A stretch of DNA of 40,946 bases from Armatimonadota bacterium (lineage in GTDB: Bacteria; Armatimonadota; UBA5829). Below, piece after piece: positions 22,716-31,634 of this stretch; the stretch's first letter is position 1, and each line of letters begins with the position of its first letter. The position numbers and the translations under genes are program-made. Location of the stretch: assembly GCA_039679645.1 (NCBI GenBank), contig JBDKUO010000040.1, positions 1 through 40,946 of the forward strand. The letters are read 5' to 3'. A model generated the notes under the pieces. That model made no database searches. It saw only the letters and a list, made by a program, of their open reading frames with translations, and had not been told where the DNA came from.

Positions 22716-23054
22716 TCAGCAACTCCGTATACCCATCTCGTTGAGCTTGCCCACCAGTTCGTAGAGCGACATATCCGTTGTATATAAAGCAACGTTTTCC
22801 ACTTTTGCTTTTGTCACTGTGTTTGGCTCGGGGTCGATGCCACCTGCGATCACAACTCCCGCCAGGTTAAGCATTACGGCAACCCCAATTATGTTGATAT
22901 GCTTCTGATTGGTCACCCAGATGGCGCCGTTTCTTGCCTTTGCAAGCACGTCACTGAGCAGATCCGACGCGTAACCTGAGGTCACCTCAATATCCGCATC
23001 GATTTCATTTATTGGTGTCAGGTTCAGCTTTTGCGCTATGTTCGCCAATAGCAT
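22716..23054 (-). CDS. DRTGG-domain protein (second)
   Basis: A 112-residue stand-alone DRTGG domain, a small ligand-binding fold also found in phosphotransacetylases and CBS proteins. Visible: IAQKLNLTPI, VTSGYASDLLSDVLAKA, GAIWVTNQKHINIIGVAVMLNLAGVVIAGGI. It overlaps the end of the H-cluster protein gene by 50 bases and is followed after one base by the PHP start. Two DRTGG proteins in one operon suggest a regulatory pair; ligand unknown. Confidence 0.85.
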   Translation of the reverse strand: MLLANIAQKLNLTPINEIDADIEVTSGYASDLLSDVLAKARNGAIWVTNQKHINIIGVAVMLNLAGVVIAGGIDPEPNTVTKAKVENVALYTTDMSLYELVGKLNEMGIRSC

Positions 23055-24429
23055 TCTCTATTTCCGCCTTCTTTTCTACATGCCCCATCGCGGGCGGGGC
23101 TTTTTCGGCCAGTTCCATCATCTCTACAGCCAACTGTCGGACTTTCTCCCTAAGCTTGAAAATGCAGTCCATTTCATTTGCAAGCCCCCGGACTACGTCC
23201 TCGGCAAGAGCGCGGCAGTTCGGAGCGCCGCAGCTTCCGCAGTCCAGGCCCGGCAGGTCTTCGACTATTTTCTCCATCTGCTCCATCTTGCGGATAGCCG
23301 TAGCCATGTCATCATCGAGCTTAAGTGTCGGCCTCGGCTCTATAGGCTTATCGTGACGGAACCAGTCCTCGTTTTCGAGAGCCTCGCAAGCAATTTTGTC
23401 GCGAAGGACTCCGTCGAGTCTGTCCGCGCTTTCGGTTGCAAGAATTCTTACCCGCCGCCGAGTGATAAACGAGTTCTCGACCGTTAGCACACCTCCGACG
23501 CATCCGCCTACACAAGCTTGAGCTTCGATATAGTCGATATCGGAGAGCTTGCCGCGTTCGACATCCTCAAGAATCTGGATCACGCTGTGGATGCCGTCCA
23601 CAGCAATCTGGCGTGAGCCTCCGATAGATTGGTTCTCCCCGCCGGAGCGCGCCCATCCCAGTCCAAGCCCGCTACCAGGTTTAGAATCAGCGACTATCCG
23701 GTCCAGTTCCTCGGGGCAATGATTGATCTTCTCCCGAATGAGCGGGTAAACTTCGGCAATTGGAATAGCGCCGGATATGGTGTTCTCCCCGGTACCCGCG
23801 GGTTCGTTGATGGCGCTGACCTTGCCCGGGCATGGACTGATGAACCAGACACCTACGTCTTTAAGATCAAGACTCGTCTTTTCGGCAACCTGGTTTCGCG
23901 CAATATTGGCTGCAGCCCGCATGGGTGACAACACCGGCAAAATATGCTCGATCAGGTTCGGAAACCTCACCTGGACCAGCCGAACAACTGCCGGGCATGC
24001 CGATGATATGAACGGTCTGATCTCGCTCGGCGCACTGATCGCCTCGCGAATTTTTTTGCCTACAAGGTCAGCAGCAAAAGCCACATCTACAACATGATCA
24101 AAGCCGATCGATAGCAGAGCGGCCATAACGAGCCGCGGATCAATTCCTTCGCGAAGCTGCCCATAGATCGCGGGAGCCGGCAGCGCCACGTTATATTTGT
24201 AGCCATTTAGCTCATTGAGCGTATCGGCTACGACTATCTTCGCCTGGTTCGGGCAGATTCGCACACATTCGCCGCAGTCTATGCAGCGGGCCTCTATGAT
24301 GTGAGCCTTGCCGTCACGCACACGGATAGCCTCGGTCGGGCACCGCTTGATGCAGTTCACACACCCTTTGCACTTGTCCTCCATCAGATGGACGGAGTGA
24401 AAATACTGCTGATTATCGACCTTAAGCAT
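23005..24429 (-). CDS. sensory-type H-cluster protein ([FeFe] hydrogenase-like) with C-terminal 4Fe-4S domain
   Basis: A 474-residue relative of [FeFe] hydrogenases in which the active-site motifs are altered. Domains: two N-terminal [4Fe-4S] sites (CKGCVNCIKRC and CIDCGECVRIC), an Fe_hyd_lg_C domain with SSACPAVV (C145), SPCPGK (C200) and EAQACVGGC (C306, C310), and a C-terminal PF04060-type cluster (DCGSCGAPNC plus C422) followed by a helical tail. All four probable H-cluster cysteines remain, but the proton-transfer Cys of L1 is Ala, the L2 Met is Ser, and the L3 Met is Gln. This pattern is like that of sensory group C/D hydrogenases and suggests H2 or redox sensing. No PAS domain is fused. 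ATG 24429 overlaps the ATPase gene stop; ACAATGCTTAA indicates coupling. Confidence 0.85.
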   Translation of the reverse strand: MLKVDNQQYFHSVHLMEDKCKGCVNCIKRCPTEAIRVRDGKAHIIEARCIDCGECVRICPNQAKIVVADTLNELNGYKYNVALPAPAIYGQLREGIDPRLVMAALLSIGFDHVVDVAFAADLVGKKIREAISAPSEIRPFISSACPAVVRLVQVRFPNLIEHILPVLSPMRAAANIARNQVAEKTSLDLKDVGVWFISPCPGKVSAINEPAGTGENTISGAIPIAEVYPLIREKINHCPEELDRIVADSKPGSGLGLGWARSGGENQSIGGSRQIAVDGIHSVIQILEDVERGKLSDIDYIEAQACVGGCVGGVLTVENSFITRRRVRILATESADRLDGVLRDKIACEALENEDWFRHDKPIEPRPTLKLDDDMATAIRKMEQMEKIVEDLPGLDCGSCGAPNCRALAEDVVRGLANEMDCIFKLREKVRQLAVEMMELAEKAPPAMGHVEKKAEIENAIGEHSAKAEPDTNK

Positions 24430-24874
24430 TGTCAAATACCATGCGCACCGTTGTGCCTACGCCTCTGCGCGATGTGATCTCCATCTGCGACGAGCAGTTT
24501 TTCATATTAGGTAGCCCCATACCCGCTCCGAAACCCATCTCCCTGACATAATCGGGAGCCGTCGAAAAACCGGGAGTCATCGCCATTTCGATGTCTTCGA
24601 TTCCGGGACCTTCATCCTCCACAACGATCATGACTTGATTGATATCCGCATCCAGGGTAACAAACGCGTGGTGAGCGTGGATCACGACGTTCATCTCAGC
24701 TTCGTAGCAGGCAACCGCGACTCTGCGGACAACAGCGGAATCCGAGCCAATCTGCTGGAGGATCTTCTTGACCTTGCTGGAAGCATCCCCCGCCTTATTG
24801 AAATCGCCTCCCTGTACTTCAAAAACAAAGTGCAGGGAGGTTGTATTATTAATAGCGTTATGGTCCATAGCCAT
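24422..24874 (-). CDS. RsbW-like anti-sigma-factor type ATPase
   Basis: A 150-residue HATPase_c protein of the RsbW/SpoIIAB type, which in other systems bind and inhibit sigma factors or phosphorylate partners. Motifs: N box ACYEAEMNVVIHAH, G1 VEDEGPGIED, G2 GAGMGLPNMKNCSS and GVGTTVRMVFD. The ATG at 24874 has no clear ribosome binding site and lies 20 bases after the DRTGG gene. Its 3' end overlaps the sensory H-cluster gene. No sigma factor or anti-sigma antagonist (STAS) is encoded nearby; its partner may be the H-cluster protein. Confidence 0.85.
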   Translation of the reverse strand: MAMDHNAINNTTSLHFVFEVQGGDFNKAGDASSKVKKILQQIGSDSAVVRRVAVACYEAEMNVVIHAHHAFVTLDADINQVMIVVEDEGPGIEDIEMAMTPGFSTAPDYVREMGFGAGMGLPNMKNCSSQMEITSRRGVGTTVRMVFDNA

Positions 24875-24894
24875 TTGGTTGGATGATTAGACTA

Positions 24895-25260
24895 TCAAAC
24901 TCTCATACTGTCCGACTCTTCACGCTCCCGGCAGCCTTCAAGCCCGGCCTTATACAATTTGCCGCAGCTTTCATATAATGGGTGCGGTGAGAGAATAAGC
25001 ACAAGTCCTAGAGATTGGGCCATACGAACAGTATGCTCGTCGGGCCTCTTGTCTCTGACAAAAACTATGCCTTTAAGATCGAGCATTTCCGCGGTCCTGA
25101 TCACCTGGGGATTGGTGAGTCCTGTCAAGAGCACCGAACCCGAGCGAGTGAATGCAAGCACATCACTCATCAGATCACATCCACAAGCGCTGGAAACCGT
25201 CTCCTGCGCTCTGTCCATACCGCAAATAATCGTCCCATCAAGCATCTCGCTAATCTGCAT
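24895..25260 (-). CDS. DRTGG-domain protein (first gene of the hydrogenase operon)
   Basis: A 121-residue DRTGG protein with the family wording SSACGCDLMSDVLAF, SVLLTGLTNPQVIRTAEMLDLKGIVFVRDKRPDEHTVRMAQ and ending in a helix with YESCGKLYKAGLEG. Such proteins are encoded beside hydABC and its sensory partners in several anaerobes. ATG 25260 fits the usual length; an upstream ATG at 25290 would add ten residues. Neither has a good ribosome binding site. It is the first gene downstream of the Rex-like operator and presumed promoter. Confidence 0.82.
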   Translation of the reverse strand: MQISEMLDGTIICGMDRAQETVSSACGCDLMSDVLAFTRSGSVLLTGLTNPQVIRTAEMLDLKGIVFVRDKRPDEHTVRMAQSLGLVLILSPHPLYESCGKLYKAGLEGCREREESDSMRV

Positions 25261-25470
25261 CAGTGAAAATATGTTACTGCTGTGCTCCATTGAATGCCCG
25301 CACCACGTTTACGACGAGGCAACACCTCGTGATATTTTTCACAATGGACCTCTAAAGCAAAACAAGGCCTCATTCCAATTATATGCAACGCGCTCAGCAA
25401 TGTCAACCAATTCTTCGCATTATGGTGTTTTATTTCACTGCTGATTCCGCTGGCGTCGATTCGGTACCTT

Positions 25471-25488
25471 TTGTTACATATTTAACAG
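25471..25488. promoter_or_regulatory. Rex-like (NADH-responsive) operator
   Basis: TTGTTACATATTTAACAG matches the Rex consensus TTGTTAANNNNTTAACAA at all but two non-N positions (position 7 C for A, position 18 G for A). It lies about 210 bases upstream of the first hydrogenase-array gene, overlapping the predicted start region of a minus-strand promoter. Rex represses fermentation and hydrogenase genes when NADH is low. No rex gene is in the window. Confidence 0.65.
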
Positions 25489-25496
25489 TTGATAAA

Positions 25497-25526
25497 ATAA
25501 TACTGAGCGTGAGCTATTATTTGAAA
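25497..25526 (-). promoter_or_regulatory. possible promoter of the hydrogenase array
   Basis: On the minus strand TTTCAA (25521-25526), an 18-base spacer, and TATTAT (25497-25502). The -10 is good and the -35 weak. The expected start near 25490 places the Rex-like site directly downstream, a usual arrangement for a repressor. Confidence 0.4.
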
Positions 25527-25712
25527 TGTGACATGGTGGATACAGCAATCATAATCGACATTCAAGCAATGCAAAAAGCAAATTATCGGCCCGAGACTGA
25601 TGGTTTATTTGTTAGTTCTCTTTCAGTAAACACTGTTTTGGGGGACATTTCGTATTTATGCCTGAGATTGGAAGGAATACGGGCCTAGATTAGTAAAGTG
25701 GTATATACTACA

Positions 25713-26333
25713 ATGAATGACATGAATAACAACAACGCTCCCGAAACGGAGCAGCAAACCAATATCGAATCCGAAGCTGTCCCGGTCGGAATTGCGCGTA
25801 TCAGAGACGAGTGGCGCGCCCATGGCCTGACAGAGAAACCCGCAGCCAGCCCAGACGAGGAGCCGGAGCCGATCATTTTTTCTGAAGTGGACGGAGGAGC
25901 CGGCGTAGGAGACTATACGCTTGAATGTGATGTGATTATGAACCGCCTCGCGCTGTCGCATGAGGCTATGGACAGGCTCATCTCAAGCGGGGAGATCGAC
26001 TCGATCCTGGTTCAGGGGCAAGACGGCAAGCCAAAACGCATGCTCAGCGAGTCTTCCGTAAAACGTTTTGAGAAGGACTCGGCAATAGACCCGCAGGCGC
26101 TCACGCGCGCGGCAAAGGCTATGGCTGACGCTACGCTGGTGGAATCTGTGCAGGAACTGACCGCTGAGATCGATGAACTACGAAACACACAGGGCAAAGT
26201 ACTGCAGCAGATGAAGGACATTTTGCTCCTGGAGGTGCGGAACCTCAAAGAGCAGGAACGCGACCTCACCTCGTTTGTGTATGAACTGGCTCAAGAAGTT
26301 AGAAATGCTATAGGCAAGAAGCAGAAAAAATAA
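25713..26333 (+). CDS. HTH_17/MerR-like DNA-binding protein with coiled coil
   Basis: A 206-residue protein. An acidic disordered N-terminus (NNNNAPETEQQTNIESE) leads to a stretch like an excisionase/MerR helix-turn-helix: IMNRLALSHEAMDRLISSGEIDSILVQGQDGKPKRMLSESSVKRFE, about residues 80-125. It is followed by a long helix with heptad spacing (VESVQELTAEIDELRNTQGKVLQQM to the end), probably a coiled coil. ATG 25713 is preferred to GTG 25698, though neither has a clear ribosome binding site. It diverges from the hydrogenase array, so it might regulate it; that is a positional guess only. Confidence 0.6.
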   Translation: MNDMNNNNAPETEQQTNIESEAVPVGIARIRDEWRAHGLTEKPAASPDEEPEPIIFSEVDGGAGVGDYTLECDVIMNRLALSHEAMDRLISSGEIDSILVQGQDGKPKRMLSESSVKRFEKDSAIDPQALTRAAKAMADATLVESVQELTAEIDELRNTQGKVLQQMKDILLLEVRNLKEQERDLTSFVYELAQEVRNAIGKKQKK

Positions 26334-26360
26334 TGGCCGGGATTTTTTGATATCCCGGCC
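26324..26360 (-). terminator. terminator after the first prepilin-like gene
   Basis: Stem GGCCGGGAT/ATCCCGGCC (26335-26343 with 26352-26360). On the minus strand it is followed by ATTATTTTTTC, which overlaps the end of the convergent coiled-coil gene. Confidence 0.75.
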
Positions 26361-26377
26361 AACGGATAGAATGTTAA

Positions 26378-27118
26378 TTATTTTGGCTTAGGTATGGTGT
26401 GCTTCTGATAGGCCGGATTGGGCGCCCAGTTGGCTCTCTCACTCATCAACTGTTTCTTATCGCCGTACTTCACATGGCCATCAGCATATGCAACATTTGT
26501 CCCTTTGTTGTGAACATCACCTGGAATATCTCCATTATACTCGCAGTAGCTATCATTCATTGAACCAGCATCTTCTTGCATAAGAAGCATAATTTTTGAT
26601 GAACGACCTGCTGTAGCGGGCTCAAGCTTCATAGTACCTCTTGGATCATCTCCACCCAATTCAGGCGGAACCGCACCGGGAAGTGTGCCGATATCTTTAT
26701 TCATAGAGTAAGATATGTTTGAAATACTACCGCGGGTGCCATTTGCCGCTGTTCCAGGCTCAACACTTTTCCTTTTGTCGGAAGGGCACTTATATACTTT
26801 TGTATTGCGGACATATTGGAAAAGTCCACCCTTTGTTACATCTACATCAAGCCTTCCGGCATTAGACGCCGCGAGATTAACACCTTGAAAATCATATAGG
26901 GTAGGATATAGGAATGGATAATGAATAGGTGACCCCCCATTGTTATCTTGCACATACTGCTGGATGCCCAGTGCCATCTGCTTCAAGTTGTTCAGACATT
27001 GAGTCTGTCTTCCCTTCTCTTTTGCGCTTGAAAGAACGGGAAAGAGTATTGCCGCCAAGATAGCGATGATGGCAATAACCACCAGCAACTCAATTAGTGT
27101 GAACCCTCTTCTCTTCAT
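26378..27118 (-). CDS. prepilin-like DUF1559 protein (first)
   Basis: A 246-residue type-IV-pilin-like protein. The N-terminus [20 protein letters not shown] is a class III signal peptide and membrane helix with the GFTLIE cleavage/methylation motif. The rest is the DUF1559 (SBP_bac_10) domain with [20 protein letters not shown] and the C-terminal [12 protein letters not shown] (H-X9-DG motif family). These proteins are abundant in Armatimonadota and Planctomycetes. ATG 27118 follows AGGGGG; it is read alone and ends in a terminator. It likely forms a surface or secretion-associated pseudopilin. Confidence 0.9.
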   Translation of the reverse strand: MKRRGFTLIELLVVIAIIAILAAILFPVLSSAKEKGRQTQCLNNLKQMALGIQQYVQDNNGGSPIHYPFLYPTLYDFQGVNLAASNAGRLDVDVTKGGLFQYVRNTKVYKCPSDKRKSVEPGTAANGTRGSISNISYSMNKDIGTLPGAVPPELGGDDPRGTMKLEPATAGRSSKIMLLMQEDAGSMNDSYCEYNGDIPGDVHNKGTNVAYADGHVKYGDKKQLMSERANWAPNPAYQKHTIPKPK

Positions 27119-27127
27119 TGAAATCAA

Positions 27128-27570
27128 CCCCCTGCATAAATGATGCGCCCGCCACTTTTGTTACTATTAACTATGCCTGCACAGCATACCGGATTATTTG
27201 TATCTGTCTTTGAAAACAAGTAAAATTCTCTACTTGTAATTATAGGCTATGATCGGCAGCATTCCAATGGATAAAATTTATATTTCATAAATCGATCAAC
27301 GGCATTATAAATCATGCTGCAGCGTATTTGGTCTACAGATATTAATAATACATCGTTTGACAGGATATCCTATATAGAATTATTGCGCAGGGTTAGCTGA
27401 TTGTCAATAAGACTAAAGCACTATTTTGCGAACATTGGACTTTGCGAATATTAATGATGAGCTTTCAGTCAGAACCTCTATATTTATCATCGACTCACTT
27501 TGCCAATAACTAAAACTGCCAAAAATATCAATAGTAAAAGAGGAATTGATTGCAGATACTGCTCACAAAA
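27128..27570. other. AT-rich spacer between the two prepilin-like genes
   Basis: About 440 bases of AT-rich sequence hold no convincing gene. The 5' untranslated region of the first prepilin-like gene occupies the left part; the minus-strand sequence at 27240-27420 contains several TATAAT-like hexamers but no convincing -35 box. Confidence 0.4.
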
Positions 27571-27600
27571 AATCCCTCCGAACATACATTTCGGAGGGAG
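27571..27600 (-). terminator. terminator after the second prepilin-like gene
   Basis: Nine-base-pair perfect stem CCCTCCGAA/TTCGGAGGG with loop ATGTATG, followed on the minus strand by ATTTTTTG. Confidence 0.85.
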
Positions 27601-27619
27601 TGCATTGCAATAGTTTAAT

Positions 27620-28303
<684 letters not shown>

Positions 28304-28536
28304 AACAATCAACTCCTTGCAAAAATACCGCAGAAACCACTCATCAGCTTGCTGAATGCCTACTACACTGACTAGATTGCACTCATCTATTGTATTATGA
28401 CCCAGTTGTGTATGATTGTCAATGATACATATGCACAATTCATGTTATTCGCGGTTCCTCGCACATCACTCACAGGTTTCATACATCGGTGACAGGGTAT
28501 ACATATTATGTGCAGATTTAAGTGAGGCGAGTTACA

Positions 28537-28743
28537 ATGGTAGATAGGGAACCATCGCCGGAAGGCTATATGCATAGGTGTACATACTGCGGCAAACCGA
28601 TTCTCGAAGATGAATTGGTATTAGCTGTTCCAGAAGAAGGATCAGAAGCGATATCGTTTTGCAGCCAAGAGTGCGCAGACACGTATTTATCATTACACAG
28701 GGAGAGCGAAGAGGAAGATATATTCAGAGCCGGTGCAACATAG
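28537..28743 (+). CDS. small zinc-binding protein (MYM/TRASH-like)
   Basis: A 68-residue protein with a treble-clef type metal site: HRCTYCGKPILEDELVL (two Cys) and FCSQECADTYLSLH (two Cys), spaced as in MYM/TRASH zinc fingers. It has an acidic tail (RESEEEDIF). ATG 28537 follows GAGG by about nine bases. Family members bind metals or help metallo-enzymes and regulators; the role here is unknown. It is followed by a strong bidirectional terminator. Confidence 0.75.
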   Translation: MVDREPSPEGYMHRCTYCGKPILEDELVLAVPEEGSEAISFCSQECADTYLSLHRESEEEDIFRAGAT

Positions 28744-28779
28744 AGCTGACCCGAGAAAGGGCTCGCCCTGCCTGACCAC

Positions 28780-28809
28780 AAGCCCCGCAGCCGATTGACT
28801 GCGGGGCTT
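28780..28809. terminator. bidirectional terminator between zinc protein and htrA
   Basis: Eleven-base-pair stem AAGCCCCGCAG/CTGCGGGGCTT with loop CCGATTGA and T-rich wording (CTTTACTCTG) on the plus strand. It can serve the converging genes on both sides. Confidence 0.8.
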
Positions 28810-28835
28810 TACTCTGTTTACCTGCGGCTATGCGC

Positions 28836-30305
28836 TTAATCCATCGTCATTTCAATTATGACACTGCGTTCTCCGCGCTGCACTACGACTATCGACGTGT
28901 CACCATTCTTGAGCTTGCTTACTGCTTTTGCGAATGACGCAACGCTGGTGATGGGAGTATCATCGATCTCCGTGATAACATCCTTGACAGCAAAGCCTGC
29001 GCGCTCGGCGGGTGTGCCCGGCTCCACTTTACGAACCACAACTCCCTGAATATCCTTGTCAACACCGATTGAAGACGCAATCTCGGGGGTCAGCGGCTGG
29101 ACAGTAAGGCCTGTCTTGACCGAATCTTCATCGGAGGTCGATGCGCCATCCAATTTGTCTGGGACTTCACCGACCTTCACGGTCAGTGTCTTCTCGGCTT
29201 TTTCGCGGATCACAGTCACCTTAACACTTGTATTGGGCGCTATAGTCTCGACTGCATGCCTTAGCTCTGCCGCATTATTGGTCCGCTTGCCGTTCACGCT
29301 TGTTATTACATCTTTTACCTTGATGCCGCCCTTGGCTGCGGGAGAATCACTCTGGATATCCTCAACAAGCACGCCGTCTTTTGCCCCAAGCTTTTCGGAT
29401 AGTGTGGAAGTAAGGTCTTTCATACTGACTCCCAGGTATCCTCTGACCACTTTGCCCTTTTCGATAAGTTGAGCCATAACAAACTTCGCGGTATTGGCCG
29501 GAATCGCGAAACCAATACCGACATTGCCGCCCGATGTGGAATAAATAGCGCCATTGATTCCCATCACCTTGCCGTCGAGATCGACCAATGGACCGCCGGA
29601 GTTGCCCGGATTGATTGAGGCATCAGTCTGGATTATCTCAGGATACGGCAGATCCTCCTGTGAATTGGCTCCCTCAACTTCTTTGCGGATAGCGCTCACA
29701 ACACCCACAGTCATAGTGTTTCTTAGTTTGAACGGGGCACCCATAGCAACCGCCCACTGGCCCACTTTTACCTTATCCGAATCTGCAAACTGTGCAGCGG
29801 GAAGGTCTTTTGCGTCAATCTTAACAAGAGCCAGGTCAGTTCGGGGGTCGAGAAACACTTTGCCCTTGAACTCACGCCCATCCAGGAGTTTGACGGTGAC
29901 TCTGTCCGCATCAGCCACAACATGGCTGTTGGTTAGAATATAGCCGTCAGAACGAACAATTATTCCCGAACCGCTGGCTATCTGAGTCTGTTTCTGAGTC
30001 TCCTGGGACTGCCGTGGTATACTGAACGGGCTTAAGTTGAATAAATTATCAAAGCCCGCAAATGGATCACGCACTTCGACAGTCTTTTCTCTTGTGATAT
30101 AAACGACACTTGGGCCGACTTTATCGGCAACATCTTCGAAAGCAGTGCGCCAGTCCGACATAGCCGCATCTTTTGTCGCGGCAATAGCCGGTGCGGATGA
30201 GTGATGATAATAATTTGCTGCAAGTGAAAAACCGAGCGCAACGCTCAGAACGCACACAACCAAAATGTTAGGTTGTTTCAGCGCTTTACTAAACGCCGTT
30301 CGCAT
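28836..30305 (-). CDS. htrA: HtrA/DegP-type serine protease with two PDZ domains
   Basis: A 489-residue envelope quality-control protease of family S1C. It has an N-terminal anchor (ILVVCVLSVALGFSLAANYY), the catalytic triad H128 (TNSHVV), D157 (RTDLALVKI) and S236 (NPGNSGGPLVD), then PDZ1 (GYLGVSMKDL onward) and PDZ2 (GLTVQPLTPEI to the end). It should face the periplasm or cell surface. ATG 30305 follows AGGAGG. Its promoter 30355-30380 has the same motif as that of the ECF sigma gene, so it belongs to the sigma regulon; sigma, anti-sigma and htrA lie in tandem. Confidence 0.95.
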   Translation of the reverse strand: MRTAFSKALKQPNILVVCVLSVALGFSLAANYYHHSSAPAIAATKDAAMSDWRTAFEDVADKVGPSVVYITREKTVEVRDPFAGFDNLFNLSPFSIPRQSQETQKQTQIASGSGIIVRSDGYILTNSHVVADADRVTVKLLDGREFKGKVFLDPRTDLALVKIDAKDLPAAQFADSDKVKVGQWAVAMGAPFKLRNTMTVGVVSAIRKEVEGANSQEDLPYPEIIQTDASINPGNSGGPLVDLDGKVMGINGAIYSTSGGNVGIGFAIPANTAKFVMAQLIEKGKVVRGYLGVSMKDLTSTLSEKLGAKDGVLVEDIQSDSPAAKGGIKVKDVITSVNGKRTNNAAELRHAVETIAPNTSVKVTVIREKAEKTLTVKVGEVPDKLDGASTSDEDSVKTGLTVQPLTPEIASSIGVDKDIQGVVVRKVEPGTPAERAGFAVKDVITEIDDTPITSVASFAKAVSKLKNGDTSIVVVQRGERSVIIEMTMD

Positions 30306-30354
30306 ATCTTGTCGATCCTCCTGTTCGAGTAGTAATTTATCTTACGACCGATTT

Positions 30355-30380
30355 GACGTGAGACTGGCCTTAGTGGTTCC
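30355..30380 (-). promoter_or_regulatory. ECF-sigma type promoter of htrA
   Basis: On the minus strand CGGAACC, a 16-base spacer after GGAACC, and CGTC (30355-30358). The layout equals that of the promoter of the sigma gene, allowing for one C/A difference in the -10. Confidence 0.65.
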
Positions 30381-30404
30381 GTTTTAGTTTAATAGTAGAA
30401 AGTA

Positions 30405-30451
30405 GAAAGCTGAAAGTAGAGTCCTCATAGGGCTTTCCACTTTCAGCTTTC
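30405..30451. repeat. 13-base inverted repeat between anti-sigma gene and htrA
   Basis: GAAAGCTGAAAGT (30405-30417) and its exact complement ACTTTCAGCTTTC (30439-30451) enclose 21 bases. A- and T-rich GTAGAAAGTAGAAAG repeats flank the left arm. It could be a weak terminator for the sigma/anti-sigma transcript or a dispersed repeat. Confidence 0.55.
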
Positions 30452-30463
30452 CACTGAATCAGC

Positions 30464-31006
30464 TTATCTTACGTTGATGCTTGCCAATTGGAGATTTGAA
30501 TGCGTAAGCTCACCGACGTTATCCCTGACCTTAAGCGGCTGAGGCTGGTCAGTCAGGATGTATGAGTCTGCGGATATATTCGGGGAATATTTGATATCGG
30601 ACGAATACGAGCCGTATTGCGACATAGCCATTTGCTGACCGGGCTGAGTGCGCACGCCATCAACCCCACCGGCAGACATTATCACAAGGGCAAAACCCGA
30701 CACAGCCAGAGCGGCCGCAACCGGACTTAGTTTCCGGTGCAGGAGATGAACCGCACAGTTGAGTATTTTCTGATATCGCGGCACTTCGACGGCATCCAGA
30801 TTTGTCATTATTGAAGCGGCAAAATCCGCTCTGGGCTTAACGGCATCGAGCCTGAAGAGCATCTGTTTCACCAGTCTTATCGATTCATATTCTTCGGCGC
30901 AATCCGCGCAATCGCCCAGATGTCTTCTGATCTCGAGCATTTCCACACCTGTAAGCTCACCATCTACATAAGCGGACATTAAACTCACTACTCGTCTGCA
31001 ATTCAT
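30464..31006 (-). CDS. ZAS-type anti-sigma factor
   Basis: A 180-residue anti-sigma factor. The N-terminal zf-HC2/ZAS domain has C3, H29, C33 and C36 (HLGDCADC, the H-x3-C-x2-C motif), binding zinc and the sigma factor. A membrane helix at about 92-112 (SPVAAALAVSGFALVIM) anchors it, followed by about 65 residues outside the membrane. It starts 15 bases downstream of the ECF sigma gene, the usual partner order, and regulates it by sequestration. Confidence 0.88.
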   Translation of the reverse strand: MNCRRVVSLMSAYVDGELTGVEMLEIRRHLGDCADCAEEYESIRLVKQMLFRLDAVKPRADFAASIMTNLDAVEVPRYQKILNCAVHLLHRKLSPVAAALAVSGFALVIMSAGGVDGVRTQPGQQMAMSQYGSYSSDIKYSPNISADSYILTDQPQPLKVRDNVGELTHSNLQLASINVR

Positions 31007-31021
31007 AGCCTGCCACCTACC

Positions 31022-31615
31022 TTACACAAACTGACCAGCATACACTTTTAACTTGTTTCTCAATAACCGTCTGCCCCTGTGCAATCGCGACCTGACAGTG
31101 CCGATATTAGTATCGGTAACCTCCGCGATCTCTTCATAGGACAAACCCTCGATATCGGCATAAATCACCGTCAGGCGAAATACCTCAGGCAAAGTGTCCA
31201 GCGCCTCCTGAATACGGCTGTCCATCTCTCTCGATAGAACAGTCTCCTCAGGTCCGCATGCCTTGTCCGCGATATCCATCGCCACCTCGCCCTCGGCAGT
31301 CGCCACCGGCTGGTCCAGTGACCGGATCATCGCCTTGGGCTTCCGGCGAAGCTTGTCTATAAACACGTTGGACATTATCTTATATAGCCAGCTATCAAAA
31401 GGAAGTTCCCGTCGATATTGCCCAAAAAACCTGAATGCCCTAATAAACGCATCCTGAACCAGGTCCTCCGCGTCCGCATGATTGCCGGCCATTCTGTATG
31501 CTATGTTGTACGCCTGCTTATGATAACGTTCGACAAGCGCGTCAAACTCTCTCCTGTCATCGCTCCGAGCCACGTCGGAAACGGTATCAGCAAGTTCAAC
31601 CAAAGCGGCCTCCAC
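31022..31615 (-). CDS. ECF (SigW/RpoE-like) RNA polymerase sigma factor
   Basis: A 197-residue sigma factor with region 2 (FDALVERYHKQAYNIAYRM, AEDLVQDAFIRAF, LPFDSWLYKIMSNVFIDKLRR) and region 4 (ALDTLPEVFRLTVIYADIEGLSYEEIAEV, GTVRSRLHRGRRLLR). It directs transcription of envelope-stress genes when its membrane anti-sigma releases it. GTG 31615 follows AAGGAAGAAAG. A CGGGAAC-N17-CGTA promoter stands directly upstream, showing likely autoregulation, and the same promoter motif precedes htrA and two candidate small RNAs in this window. Confidence 0.93.
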   Translation of the reverse strand: MEAALVELADTVSDVARSDDRREFDALVERYHKQAYNIAYRMAGNHADAEDLVQDAFIRAFRFFGQYRRELPFDSWLYKIMSNVFIDKLRRKPKAMIRSLDQPVATAEGEVAMDIADKACGPEETVLSREMDSRIQEALDTLPEVFRLTVIYADIEGLSYEEIAEVTDTNIGTVRSRLHRGRRLLRNKLKVYAGQFV

Positions 31616-31634
31616 CTTTCTTCCTTTACTAAAA

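Noticed and set aside
25383-25688. 101-codon plus-strand frame in the gap upstream of the hydrogenase array
   Set aside because: It has no ribosome binding site and no family resemblance, and it overlaps the Rex-like site and promoter.
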